Positions 52,747-60,832 of a stretch of DNA of 64,000 nucleotides are shown piece after piece (the stretch's first letter is position 1; each line of letters begins with the position of its first letter). The notes under the pieces were generated by a model, which saw only the letters and a list, made by a program, of their open reading frames with translations, did no database searches and was not told the DNA's origin. A program made the position numbers and the translations under genes. The stretch comes from Flavobacteriales bacterium (GTDB taxonomy: Bacteria > Bacteroidota > Bacteroidia > Flavobacteriales_F > PHOS-HE28). The stretch covers positions 70,384 through 134,383 of the forward strand of contig JADJDP010000009.1 in NCBI GenBank assembly GCA_016702645.1. Reading direction: 5' to 3'.

Positions 52747-53646
52747 ATGTACCTCGTCGTCGATCAGAGCAACATCAACGCGCCCCGTTCGCGCATGACC
52801 GGACCGGTGATGGGGTCCTCCGTTTTGCAGGCGCTGGACCGCGAGATCCCTTTCGGGGGCTTTGCCATCAAGTACGTGATGCATGGCACCGAGCGCTATA
52901 CGGTGAACGGGAACCATTATGCCGTGCGGGATGGGAGCTACCTGCTGGCGAACGCCCACTGCAGGGGTCGTGTATCGATCGAAAGCGCCGCTCCTGTTCT
53001 CGGGCTTTGCGCCGACCTCACCCCCGGCGTGCTCAACGGTATGGTGTCGGCTTGCACCCTCCCTGAGGCGATGGATGAGCCATCCTTTGCATCGTTCTTC
53101 ACGAGCGAGGAGTTCCCGGAGAACATCCACACCGCCAGCGGAACGCATGTGGGTGTCATCATGCAACGATTGTCGGATGTAATTCACGTCGACCCCTACC
53201 GCGCGCATGATATCGGGCGGGAAGTGTACCTGGCCTTGGCAGAAGCCGTGATCGCCGATCACTGGGCGCTTGTACCGGGCTTGCGGAGGATCGGGGCGAT
53301 AAGGTCCGGTACGCGCAAGGATCTCTTCCGCCGCGTGGAGCGAGCCCGAGCGTTCATGCACGCCAACCAAGAAACGGCTCTCGATGTTCGCGTCATGGCA
53401 AGTGAAGCGGCCATGTCCGAGTTCCATTTTTTCCGGGCCTTCCGCGCTTTGCATGGTATCACACCACATCAATACCATCTGGCGCTGCGCCTCGTGCATG
53501 GAAGAGAGATGATCATGAAAGGAGCCGAGGTCTCGATCGCCGCCATGCAATGTGGCTTCCCGGACCTTGCGAGTTTTAGCAAGGCGTTCAAGCGGAGGTT
53601 CGGCCAACCACCCTCGGCAACGGTTGGTGGATCGAGCAGGATTTGA
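52747..53646 (+). CDS. AraC-family transcriptional regulator
   Basis: 299 residues. The N-terminal part (about 1-180) is a cupin-like effector domain (GGFAIKYVMHGTERYTVNGNHY, VRDGSYLLANA). The C-terminal ~100 residues are the double HTH of AraC/XylS regulators: VRVMASEAAMSEFHFFRAFR with LHGITPHQYHLALRL, then IAAMQCGFPDLASFSKAFKR. It is 51 bp before a serine hydrolase gene on the same strand, which may be its target. Effector unknown. The ATG at 52747 is the likely start. Confidence 0.92.
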   Translation: MYLVVDQSNINAPRSRMTGPVMGSSVLQALDREIPFGGFAIKYVMHGTERYTVNGNHYAVRDGSYLLANAHCRGRVSIESAAPVLGLCADLTPGVLNGMVSACTLPEAMDEPSFASFFTSEEFPENIHTASGTHVGVIMQRLSDVIHVDPYRAHDIGREVYLALAEAVIADHWALVPGLRRIGAIRSGTRKDLFRRVERARAFMHANQETALDVRVMASEAAMSEFHFFRAFRALHGITPHQYHLALRLVHGREMIMKGAEVSIAAMQCGFPDLASFSKAFKRRFGQPPSATVGGSSRI

Positions 53647-53697
53647 CAACCCATGTGGTTGCAGGTCGGGGTTGCTTTGGGCACCAAGTCTACTACC

Positions 53698-55086
53698 ATG
53701 AAGCAAATGCTACGCGCCGCGCTCCAGTTGGCTGTCGTATTCCTAGGGGTCGCGGCCAGGTCCCAGACACCCGTAAGTCCAGCCTTTGCGGCCGTGCTCC
53801 AACAAAAGCTGGACAGTTGCGTGAACGCGTACGATGTGCCCGGCATTTCGGCCACATTGCTGTTGCCAGGTGGTCGTTTTTGGAACGGAGCCGCGGGTGT
53901 AGCGAACATTTACACGCAGGAGCCGATGGACACGGCGCTCCTTTTCCAGCAGGCGAGTGTGACCAAGTTGTTCACGTCGACATTGATCATGCAATTGATG
54001 GAGGAGGGCGAGCTGGAACTCGACGACACGGTGGGGGCTTTCTTGCCGACGATCCTGCATGTTCCTTCGAACACCAGGATCCGCCACCTGCTCAAGCATC
54101 GAAGTGGGCTGGCCGACCTGGTCGCGGATCCGAACGCGGCCAACTCGTGGCTGCTCAACCCCAACTACATCTGGGACCCGCAGGACGCCATCGAAACCTT
54201 CGGTGATGACCCGCTCTTCGCCCAAGATGCGGCGTTCACCTATTCCAATACGAACTACGTCCTGCTTGGCATGATCATCGAGCAGATCACAGGTGTCCCT
54301 TATGCGGAGGCGCTTCGTACGCGGATCCTCGAACCGTTGGGCATGGATCAGACCTTCTTCAGGCCAACCGAGGCACTTGGTGGCCCGCTTGTTCCGGGCT
54401 GGAGTTCGCTGAGCGCGGCGAACACGTACACGGACGACATGACCTACTTCCTCGGGCCGAGCTTTGCCAGCATGGTGTTCGCTGCGGGGGCTTTGGTCTC
54501 GCGGCCTTGGGACGTGGCGCGTTTCAACCGTGGACTTTTCAGCGGCGGCCTTCTCGAACCTGCCACGAGGGATACCATGCGTGTATCCACCAATGTGAAC
54601 ATGGGCGGTGGGGCAACGGGCTACGGCTTCGGCACTATGCGGTATGTGTTCGCGGGCCGCACCTACTTCGGGCACGGGGGCGATATCAATGGGTTCACCC
54701 AGCTCAGCATCCATAACGAGATGGACAGCGTTACGCTCACGCTCTCCATCAATCGCAACAATGCACCTCGCGGTCCGATCGCATCAGCGCTGCTTGATAT
54801 CGTATTCCAGCAGCTACAGGTAGGACTATTGGATCACGCGGACCTCGATGGGGCCTTCGATCTGTTCCCCGTGCCCGCGAAGGATCATGTGGTCTTGCGC
54901 ATCTCTCCGGCCGCTGGATCGCAGCGCATCGAAATGATGGATCTGAACGGTCGGGTCTTGATCAGTGGACCGGCCTCGGGTGTCGACCAGTGCACGATCG
55001 ACCTTCGACCTTACCCATCAGGCACCTACTTGGTCCGCCTGATCACAGAAAACGGCGTGCGCACGCGCAAGCTGATGGTGCAATGA
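53698..55086 (+). CDS. Serine beta-lactamase-like hydrolase with T9SS sorting domain
   Basis: 462 residues. Signal peptide (LQLAVVFLGVAARS). Class C beta-lactamase/DD-peptidase-like domain (about 25-375): SxxK in QASVTKLFTS, YxN as YSNTNY, and the third motif HGG in FGHGGDINGF. The last ~75 residues form a T9SS type A sorting domain (LFPVPAKDHVVLRI, MDLNGRVLI, GTYLVRLITE). It is thus an exported serine hydrolase (esterase, D-aminopeptidase or similar); real beta-lactamase activity is not implied. The upstream AraC gene may control it. Confidence 0.9.
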   Translation: MKQMLRAALQLAVVFLGVAARSQTPVSPAFAAVLQQKLDSCVNAYDVPGISATLLLPGGRFWNGAAGVANIYTQEPMDTALLFQQASVTKLFTSTLIMQLMEEGELELDDTVGAFLPTILHVPSNTRIRHLLKHRSGLADLVADPNAANSWLLNPNYIWDPQDAIETFGDDPLFAQDAAFTYSNTNYVLLGMIIEQITGVPYAEALRTRILEPLGMDQTFFRPTEALGGPLVPGWSSLSAANTYTDDMTYFLGPSFASMVFAAGALVSRPWDVARFNRGLFSGGLLEPATRDTMRVSTNVNMGGGATGYGFGTMRYVFAGRTYFGHGGDINGFTQLSIHNEMDSVTLTLSINRNNAPRGPIASALLDIVFQQLQVGLLDHADLDGAFDLFPVPAKDHVVLRISPAAGSQRIEMMDLNGRVLISGPASGVDQCTIDLRPYPSGTYLVRLITENGVRTRKLMVQ

Positions 55087-55177
55087 ACCAAGGCCAAAGC
55101 GATCATTGGTTGCGCACGCACGCCGTTGACCTTTCAGTGGAAGAGCACGATCGGAGCTCGCCGACGAGCCGCGTGTC

Positions 55178-55423
55178 CTAGCTCGCCAAACTTTCCACGC
55201 CAACGATCTCTTCGGGTTGCATGGAGATCACCTGCACGGGTGTTGCACTGCTCTGCAACCGCTCGTAGTCGCGCACACTAGCGAAGAACAAGCGTTTGCT
55301 GGCGCTACCGCCAACGTTGTCCGAGGTCTCCACTTCCCACACCACGCCGTAGATCTCCTTTCCGCTGCGCAGCTTGAAGCGACAGTGGCGATGAGCGTAT
55401 TGACGGATATGAGCGAAGTCCAT
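55178..55423 (-). CDS. Small conserved hypothetical protein
   Basis: 81 residues from the ATG at 55423. One beta-rich domain: HCRFKLRSGKEIYGVVWEV, SKRLFFASVRDYERLQ, and a C-terminal acidic strand PEEIVGVESLAS. The pattern recalls small SH3/Sm-like folds. No export signal, so cytoplasmic. Family not identified. It lies downstream of the lytic transglycosylase gene, same strand. Confidence 0.7.
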   Translation of the reverse strand: MDFAHIRQYAHRHCRFKLRSGKEIYGVVWEVETSDNVGGSASKRLFFASVRDYERLQSSATPVQVISMQPEEIVGVESLAS

Positions 55424-55482
55424 GGATCGGTGAATGCTCCGGAAAAGTAGATGGATGTGATACCGAACGCACGTTCCATTTT

Positions 55483-56955
55483 TCAACACAACGCGCCGCG
55501 CTGTGGATAAAACGACACCGCGCAGGATGCTATTGCTTGAAGGTCAACGAACTCGCAACGATCACCCCTGCGGTGCGCGCACCGCGCGATGCTCCACAGC
55601 GTATCGCCTGGCTGTACCACATGGTAGATGCCTTCGGTGTTCGAACCGGGCTCGGCAGCCGCTGTTCGCTCGGTGGTCTTCGCCGGGCTTCGCTTTACCA
55701 CGAGCGTTTGTCCGGGACGGATCATATCGCTGCGCAATCCGTTCAATCGCTTCAACGCGCTCACGGACGTGCCGTATTTGTTGGCGATACTGCCGAGCGA
55801 TTCCCCGCGTCGTACAGTATGTTTCTTCTCCGTTGTTTCCTGCGCGATGGCTGGTAGTTGGGCATCTGTTGCCACCGTTGCCGAAGTAGCACGTGCAGCC
55901 TGGTAGCTGTAGCGCATGGCCTCTTCGTTGGAGACGTAAATGCCAGCCGCGTCCTTGGGCAAGTAAATGCTCACGGGTTCGTCCACGTCCGGCACCACCC
56001 CCAGCTTGAAGGAGGGGTTGAGGTCGCGGAGCTCTTGCACGGTTCCGCCGGTAAGTACCGCGACGGCGGCCAGGTCTAGCGGATAGCACACTTGTACCGT
56101 ATCCACTTCGTACGCGCAATAGGCTGGCGCGATGGGGTAGATGTTGTGGTCCGCGTGATGGGAGAAGAGATAGTTCACGGCGATGAAAGCAGGCACATAG
56201 CCGCGTGTTTCGCGTGGAAGGTGGTCGTAGATCTTCCAATAGTCCATCTGGCCACCGCTTCGGCGGATCGCCTTGTTCACATTGCCCGGCCCGCAGTTGT
56301 ATGCAGCCAGGGCCATCTCCCAGTTGTCATACAAACCGTGTAGGTACTTCAGGTAGCGGCATGCGGCCTCGGTGCTCTTGTACACGTCGTGCCGCTCGTC
56401 CACATAGCTGTCGGCATGAAGGCCGTACATCTTGCCCGTTGGCAACATGAACTGCCACAGGCCCACGGCACCTGCGCGCGAACGTGCAGCGGGATTGAGC
56501 GCGCTCTCCACCACGGCGAGGTACTTCATCTCCAGCGGGATGCCGTAGCGATCCAGTTGCTCCTCGAAAACGGGGAAGTAGAGTTCCGCAAGACCGAGCA
56601 TGCGCGAACTCATTTCGCGCTTGCGCACGGTGTACAGGTCGATGTAGGCCTGGACCGGTTGGTTGTAGATGAGGTTGAAGGGTGTGCGCTCATCGAGCAC
56701 CGTGAGGCGGTGCTGCACTTCGCCTGCGGACCAAACGGGAACTTGTGCAGAGGTGAAGCCATGCACGTTGTGCGCTGCGGTGTCAGTGCTGAAGGTGGAA
56801 CGCTGGATCCACGGTAACGCGGCCAGGTCGTCCAGACGTGCGACGACCGGATCATCGGTGCTGAGTCGAACGGCGGTACTGTCCGGTTGCGCCAACAGCA
56901 AGGCGGGAGCCATCGCGCAGCAGGAAAGGAGCAGGTGGATATGCATCTGTTTCAT
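55483..56955 (-). CDS. Membrane-bound lytic transglycosylase D-like, with LysM
   Basis: 490 residues. Signal peptide (LLLSCCAMAPALLLA). SLT domain (about 120-280) with catalytic Glu in LAVVESALNP, AVGLWQFM, AAYNCGPGNV and a GYVPAF segment. One complete LysM (about 390-435: HTVRRGESLGSIANKYG, MIRPGQTLVV). A second LysM begins HVVQPGDTLWSIAR around 455 but then loses similarity; the tail CAHRRGDRCEF to the end is Cys-rich and foreign to LysM. A frameshift near 55560-55580 would end the protein sooner (VIVASSLTFKQ) but does not restore a full LysM. The enzyme cuts peptidoglycan with 1,6-anhydro product formation in the periplasm. Confidence 0.88.
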   Translation of the reverse strand: MKQMHIHLLLSCCAMAPALLLAQPDSTAVRLSTDDPVVARLDDLAALPWIQRSTFSTDTAAHNVHGFTSAQVPVWSAGEVQHRLTVLDERTPFNLIYNQPVQAYIDLYTVRKREMSSRMLGLAELYFPVFEEQLDRYGIPLEMKYLAVVESALNPAARSRAGAVGLWQFMLPTGKMYGLHADSYVDERHDVYKSTEAACRYLKYLHGLYDNWEMALAAYNCGPGNVNKAIRRSGGQMDYWKIYDHLPRETRGYVPAFIAVNYLFSHHADHNIYPIAPAYCAYEVDTVQVCYPLDLAAVAVLTGGTVQELRDLNPSFKLGVVPDVDEPVSIYLPKDAAGIYVSNEEAMRYSYQAARATSATVATDAQLPAIAQETTEKKHTVRRGESLGSIANKYGTSVSALKRLNGLRSDMIRPGQTLVVKRSPAKTTERTAAAEPGSNTEGIYHVVQPGDTLWSIARCAHRRGDRCEFVDLQAIASCAVSFYPQRGALC

Positions 56956-56970
56956 TCCGCCAAAGCGGGA

Positions 56971-56982
56971 GTGCCGAAGGTA
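56971..56982 (-). promoter_or_regulatory. -7 element of the lytic transglycosylase gene
   Basis: On the minus strand TACCTTCGGCAC, 15 bp before the ATG at 56955. Confidence 0.4.
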
Positions 56983-57024
56983 CTTGTACTACGCAGGAAG
57001 CTCCCCCGTAGTATGTGGGCGGTT

Positions 57025-57046
57025 CGTCCACAGGGGGATGTGGACG
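57025..57046 (-). terminator. Hairpin after gatA
   Basis: Perfect 8-bp inverted repeat CGTCCACA/TGTGGACG with a 6-base loop, starting directly after the gatA stop codon. No T tract. Confidence 0.4.
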
Positions 57047-57047
57047 C

Positions 57048-58451
57048 CTAGAACAAATGCTTCACCGCCGCCAGCAGGCGCGCCTCATCGAAAGGCTTCG
57101 CCATCAACTGCACGCCAAAGGGGAGCCCATTGGTATGAATACCGGTGGGCAGGCTGATCGCAGGAGTTCCAGCGAGGTTCGCCTGCACGGTGAAAATGTC
57201 CTGCAGGTACATGGCCACAGGATCGGTGATGGCACCGTGCGCGAATGCCGTGGTCGGGCAGGTTGGCCCGAGCACCATATCGTACTTCTCGAAAGCCTCC
57301 AGCGTTTTGTTGCGGATGATGCGGCGCACTCGTTGTGCCTGGCCGTAGTATGCATCGTAGTAACCCGCACTGAGCACGAAGGTGCCGAGCAGGATGCGCC
57401 GCTTCACTTCCGGGCCGAAGCCTTCGCTGCGACTGAGGCGATAGGTTTCCTCCACACCATTCGCGGCTTTGCTACGGTGGCCGAAGTGGATGCCATCAAA
57501 GCGCGCGAGGTTGCTGCTCGCTTCCGCCGTGGCCAGGATGTAGTAGGTAGGTACTTGGTGGTCCAGCAACGGAACATCGATCGGCTCCACCACATGACCA
57601 TCCGCCTTCAATCGGTCGATATGTGCTTGCAGGTGGGCTACCACCTCGGGATCCATGCCGGCCCTTTCCAGCCCTTCGCGGAAGTAGCCGATGCGGAGCT
57701 TTCCAGGATGTGCAAGTGTGACCCGCTCAACCGGTTTGCGGCTGGTGGTACTGTCGCGCGGATCGTTTCCGGCCATCGCCTCATACACCGCAGCGATGTC
57801 TTCGACCGTATGTGCGAAGGGGCCGATCTGGTCGAAGCTGCTTGCGAACGCGATGAGGCCATAGCGGCTCACGCGTCCATAGGTGGGCTTGAAGCCGATG
57901 GTGCCGGTGAACGATGCCGGTTGGCGGATGCTACCACCGGTGTCGGAACCGAGCGCTGCGTGAACGATGCCTGCTGCGACGCTGGAGGCCGCGCCACCAC
58001 TGCTTCCGCCCGGCACCATGCGCTTGTCCACGGGATTGAGGACCTTGCCGTAGGCGCTGTTCTCGTTGCTGCTGCCCATGGCGAACTCGTCGCAGTTGGT
58101 GCGACCGAGTATCACCGCATCGGCGGCGAGCAAGCGCTCCACTACCGTTGCGCTGTACAGCGAAGTGAAGCCTTCAAGGATACGTGAGCTCGCGCCCACT
58201 TTGTGGTCCTTGTAGCAGATGTTGTCCTTGATGCTCAGGATCAGCCCGGCGAGTGGGCCAGCATCGCCGGTGGCTCGTTTCGCATCCACACGCGCGGCTT
58301 GTTCAAGCGCACTGGTGGAGAACACTTCCAGAAAGGCGTTGAGGTCCTTGTTCGCTTCGGCGGAAGCAATGGCCGCTTCCGTGGAGGATACAATGCTGCC
58401 ATTACGGGCAAGCACATCGCGTGCTTCGCTCAGGGTCTTGCTCGTGGTCAC
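57048..58451 (-). CDS. gatA: Asp-tRNA(Asn)/Glu-tRNA(Gln) amidotransferase subunit A
   Basis: 467 residues from a GTG at 58451. Amidase-signature enzyme with the Ser-cisSer-Lys triad: Lys in LSIKDNICY, cis-Ser in GGSSGGAASS, nucleophile Ser in GSDTGGSIRQP. C-terminal GPTCPTTAF and LAGTPAISLP are typical for GatA. With GatB and GatC (not in the window) it converts mischarged Glu-tRNA(Gln) or Asp-tRNA(Asn). An ATG at 58517 would add 22 Arg/Ser/Pro-rich residues overlapping tatA; the GTG gives a more normal start (TTSKTLSEARDVL). Downstream of tatA on the same strand. Confidence 0.93.
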   Translation of the reverse strand: MTTSKTLSEARDVLARNGSIVSSTEAAIASAEANKDLNAFLEVFSTSALEQAARVDAKRATGDAGPLAGLILSIKDNICYKDHKVGASSRILEGFTSLYSATVVERLLAADAVILGRTNCDEFAMGSSNENSAYGKVLNPVDKRMVPGGSSGGAASSVAAGIVHAALGSDTGGSIRQPASFTGTIGFKPTYGRVSRYGLIAFASSFDQIGPFAHTVEDIAAVYEAMAGNDPRDSTTSRKPVERVTLAHPGKLRIGYFREGLERAGMDPEVVAHLQAHIDRLKADGHVVEPIDVPLLDHQVPTYYILATAEASSNLARFDGIHFGHRSKAANGVEETYRLSRSEGFGPEVKRRILLGTFVLSAGYYDAYYGQAQRVRRIIRNKTLEAFEKYDMVLGPTCPTTAFAHGAITDPVAMYLQDIFTVQANLAGTPAISLPTGIHTNGLPFGVQLMAKPFDEARLLAAVKHLF

Positions 58452-58482
58452 GATACTTGGAGCGCTCGGCGGCGCAAGCGCA

Positions 58483-58674
58483 CTACTTGCCTTCTTCCTT
58501 CTTCTCGGAAGCGCCATCCTTGGCGTCCTTGAATTCCTTGATGCCCTGGCCGAGCCCCTTCATGAGTTCGGGGATCTTCTTGCCCCCGAAAAGCAGGAGG
58601 ATGGCCAGCACGATGACGATGATGTGCCAAGGGGCGAGCAACTGGAGCGCGAAAAAGAGAGGGAGGAAGCTCAT
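58483..58674 (-). CDS. tatA: Sec-independent protein translocase TatA/E
   Basis: 63 residues: a transmembrane helix (WHIIVIVLAILLLFGG), the FGGKK hinge, an amphipathic helix (IPELMKGLGQGIKEFKD) and a charged tail ending KKEEGK. This is the pore-forming subunit of the twin-arginine pathway for folded proteins. The ATG at 58674 is used. A clear TACCTTTG promoter element lies 18 bp upstream. gatA follows. Confidence 0.93.
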   Translation of the reverse strand: MSFLPLFFALQLLAPWHIIVIVLAILLLFGGKKIPELMKGLGQGIKEFKDAKDGASEKKEEGK

Positions 58675-58691
58675 GGGCAGGGACTTGATCC

Positions 58692-58704
58692 GGCCCCAAA
58701 GGTA
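58692..58704 (-). promoter_or_regulatory. -7 element of tatA
   Basis: On the minus strand TACCTTTGGGGCC, an exact TAnnTTTG, between the end of the EnvC-like gene and tatA. Confidence 0.55.
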
Positions 58705-58732
58705 GGTCTTGGAAGGCGGCAAAGTGGCCCCC

Positions 58733-59962
58733 TCAGCGGAAGATCCACCCCGCCGGATCCACGTTCACGAGGCCCTCGCTGGTGATCTTCCAGACCTCGA
58801 TATGGGCTACCGCCCCATCATCTCCGGTGAGCACGGTCCCCAAGGTCTGTTTGGTATCCACTTTCTGGCCCTTGGCCACGCTCACCTCGCGCAAATTGCT
58901 GTACACCGTCCGGTAGGCCCCATGGCTGATGATGACGGCTTTCCCCGCACCGGGTAGCACGATCACACTGCTCACCTCACCCCGGAACAGCGCTCGCACA
59001 CTGGCGTTCTTCTCGGTGGTGATGTCGATGCCGTTGTTGTCGATGGTGATGCCCTTGAGCACCGGGTGCGGTTGCTTGCCATAGCGGCTCGTTATCACGC
59101 CTTTCTCCACCGGCCATGGTAGCTTGCCCCTGTTCTTTTCGAAATCGGCATTGAGTTCGCGTGCCTCGGGAGTTAGCGACAGCTCCAGCTTGGCCGGTTT
59201 GCTTCCTGCGGCACCGGGCTTCGGTCCCATGGCGTCCTTGATCGCCTTGCGAATTGCCGCCTCCAGATCCTTGCGCTGCTTTTCCTGCTTGCGCTGGGTT
59301 TCCCGCAAACGGCCCTCCTCCTTCTTCAAACTATTGAGTGCGCTCTGTTGGCCGCTGCGGTCGCCATCGAGTTTGCGCTTCTCGTTCACCTGCTGGCCCA
59401 GGAGGCGGTTCTTCTCTTCCCGCTGCTCCTTCAACCCAGCGATGCGCGCATCGATGGTCGTTTGCGTTTCGGTGATCAAGGTCACCTGTCGTTTGCGTTG
59501 CTCCGCGATCTGGTTCAGGTAGCGGCTGCGCTTGTAGGCCTGCTGGAAGCTGCTCGCCGCGAAGAGGTAGCTCATGCGATCGTACGCACTGCGATTGCGG
59601 TATGCGAACTGCAACATGCGTGCATAGTCGGTACGCAGGTTCTTGAGGTCATCGCGGAGCGAGGCGATCAACTCCTCGTCCTCGATGATGCGTTGGTCCA
59701 CACGGCGCAACTCCCCGTCCATGGTGCGGATAAGGGCCGAACGTGCCTCGATCTGGCTCTCGAGCAAGTGCAGTTGCTCCTGTGTCACGCGCTGTTCCTT
59801 CCGCGCTTGTTCGATCAGTGCGGTGGTGGTGCGGATCTGTTTGTCCAATGCATCGCGTTTCTTCTCCAGTTCCTTCTTCGACTGACCGTGGGCGGAAGCA
59901 AGGAGCAGGAGCAGTGGCAAGAGCAGCAATGCTCGCCAGGGACAGTTACGGCATTGGCTCAT
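58733..59962 (-). CDS. EnvC-like peptidoglycan hydrolase activator (degenerate M23 domain)
   Basis: 409 residues. Signal peptide (ALLLLPLLLLLASAHG), a long coiled coil (about 28-240: KELEKKRDALDKQI and further heptads), then a C-terminal M23/LytM-type domain (about 290-409: PWPVEKGVITSRYGKQPHP). The metal ligands are altered: NNGIDITT has no His where active enzymes have HxGxD, and the second ligand pair reads AHIEVW. This is the EnvC/NlpD pattern, where the domain activates amidases instead of cutting. Last gene of the dut-to-EnvC operon; its start overlaps the DUF4292 gene by 17 bp. Likely role in cell division. Confidence 0.88.
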   Translation of the reverse strand: MSQCRNCPWRALLLLPLLLLLASAHGQSKKELEKKRDALDKQIRTTTALIEQARKEQRVTQEQLHLLESQIEARSALIRTMDGELRRVDQRIIEDEELIASLRDDLKNLRTDYARMLQFAYRNRSAYDRMSYLFAASSFQQAYKRSRYLNQIAEQRKRQVTLITETQTTIDARIAGLKEQREEKNRLLGQQVNEKRKLDGDRSGQQSALNSLKKEEGRLRETQRKQEKQRKDLEAAIRKAIKDAMGPKPGAAGSKPAKLELSLTPEARELNADFEKNRGKLPWPVEKGVITSRYGKQPHPVLKGITIDNNGIDITTEKNASVRALFRGEVSSVIVLPGAGKAVIISHGAYRTVYSNLREVSVAKGQKVDTKQTLGTVLTGDDGAVAHIEVWKITSEGLVNVDPAGWIFR

Positions 59963-60832
59963 ACTTCTCGGGGATCTTGAAGTTCAACTGCAAGGGACCT
60001 TCGAGGTCGATACGGGAGATCTCCAGGGTGCCACTGGCCATGCGTGTGGGTTCGCTCAGGGTGATGCGGATCCGGGTTGGAAGGAAGCCTTGTTCGGCAC
60101 CGCCCCGCTCTTCATAACGCACATCGGCGGTCTGGTCGCGTACGAGGTCCACGATTTGTACGCGCGAGACCCGGAAGCTGTCCGGTTCCACCCAGTAGCG
60201 GTACACAATGGCATCGCGCTCCTCGGCCTTTCGCAACGTTCGCTCCAACCTTCGTTCGCCCATATCCCGGTCGCGGGCAAGGGTGTCACTTGGGCTCATG
60301 TCCTCCGCTGCACGCACGAAGCGGCGTTTCTCCTTGCTGGTGAGCACGTACTGCCCATCCTCACGGTCGATGCGGTATTTCTCCGGGGATCGAGTCCGAT
60401 GGCCTTGCCGAGCAGCGCTTGTTGGAAGAGCGATAGGCTCGGCTGCATGCCGAACCTCTTCTTGGCCGCCGCAGTGTCACCAACGAAGTATTGGTCGTGG
60501 AGTTTGTCCAACATCTTAAGGCTATCATCCGTGAGCAGCACGCGCGCAACTTCGATACCGAGCGCTGGCACCACACTGATCCACGCCGCGCTATCGCGCA
60601 CGCTCTTCACCTGTGCCTTGAAGCTCTTGTGCTCGTCGGCCACCTCGATCTCCACCCCCGCTTTCGCGGTGTAATAGCGTGCTTGAAGTGTGTCGCGGGC
60701 GAGCAGGCGCTCGATGATCTTCTCCGCCGATCGGGCGGGCACCTCTCGGTTCGACAGGGTAATGGGGCGACCGCTCTTGCACGCAACGAACAGGAGCACC
60801 AGGGTGATCAGTGCTGCTGCGCCCTTGCTCAT
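59946..60832 (-). CDS. DUF4292 lipoprotein, frameshifted
   Basis: Lipoprotein signal (ALITLVLLFVACKSG, Cys about 18). The N-terminal two thirds (REVPARSAEKIIERLLARDT, FKAQVKSVRDSAAWIS, VARVLLTDDSLKMLDKL, ALLGKAIGLDP) lie in one frame and the rest (EKYRIDREDGQYVLTSKEKR, LNFKIPEKYEP) in another. One base is missing in the CCGGGG run at 60383-60388; restored length 295. The DUF4292 family is widespread in Bacteroidota and has a LolB-like appearance (an outer-membrane lipoprotein with a curved beta-sheet). The start overlaps the TPR gene by ATGA. Confidence 0.85.

Noticed and set aside
55502..55510. Exact DnaA box TGTGGATAA
   Set aside because: Falls in the odd tail of the transglycosylase gene; no GATC cluster or AT-rich element next to it.
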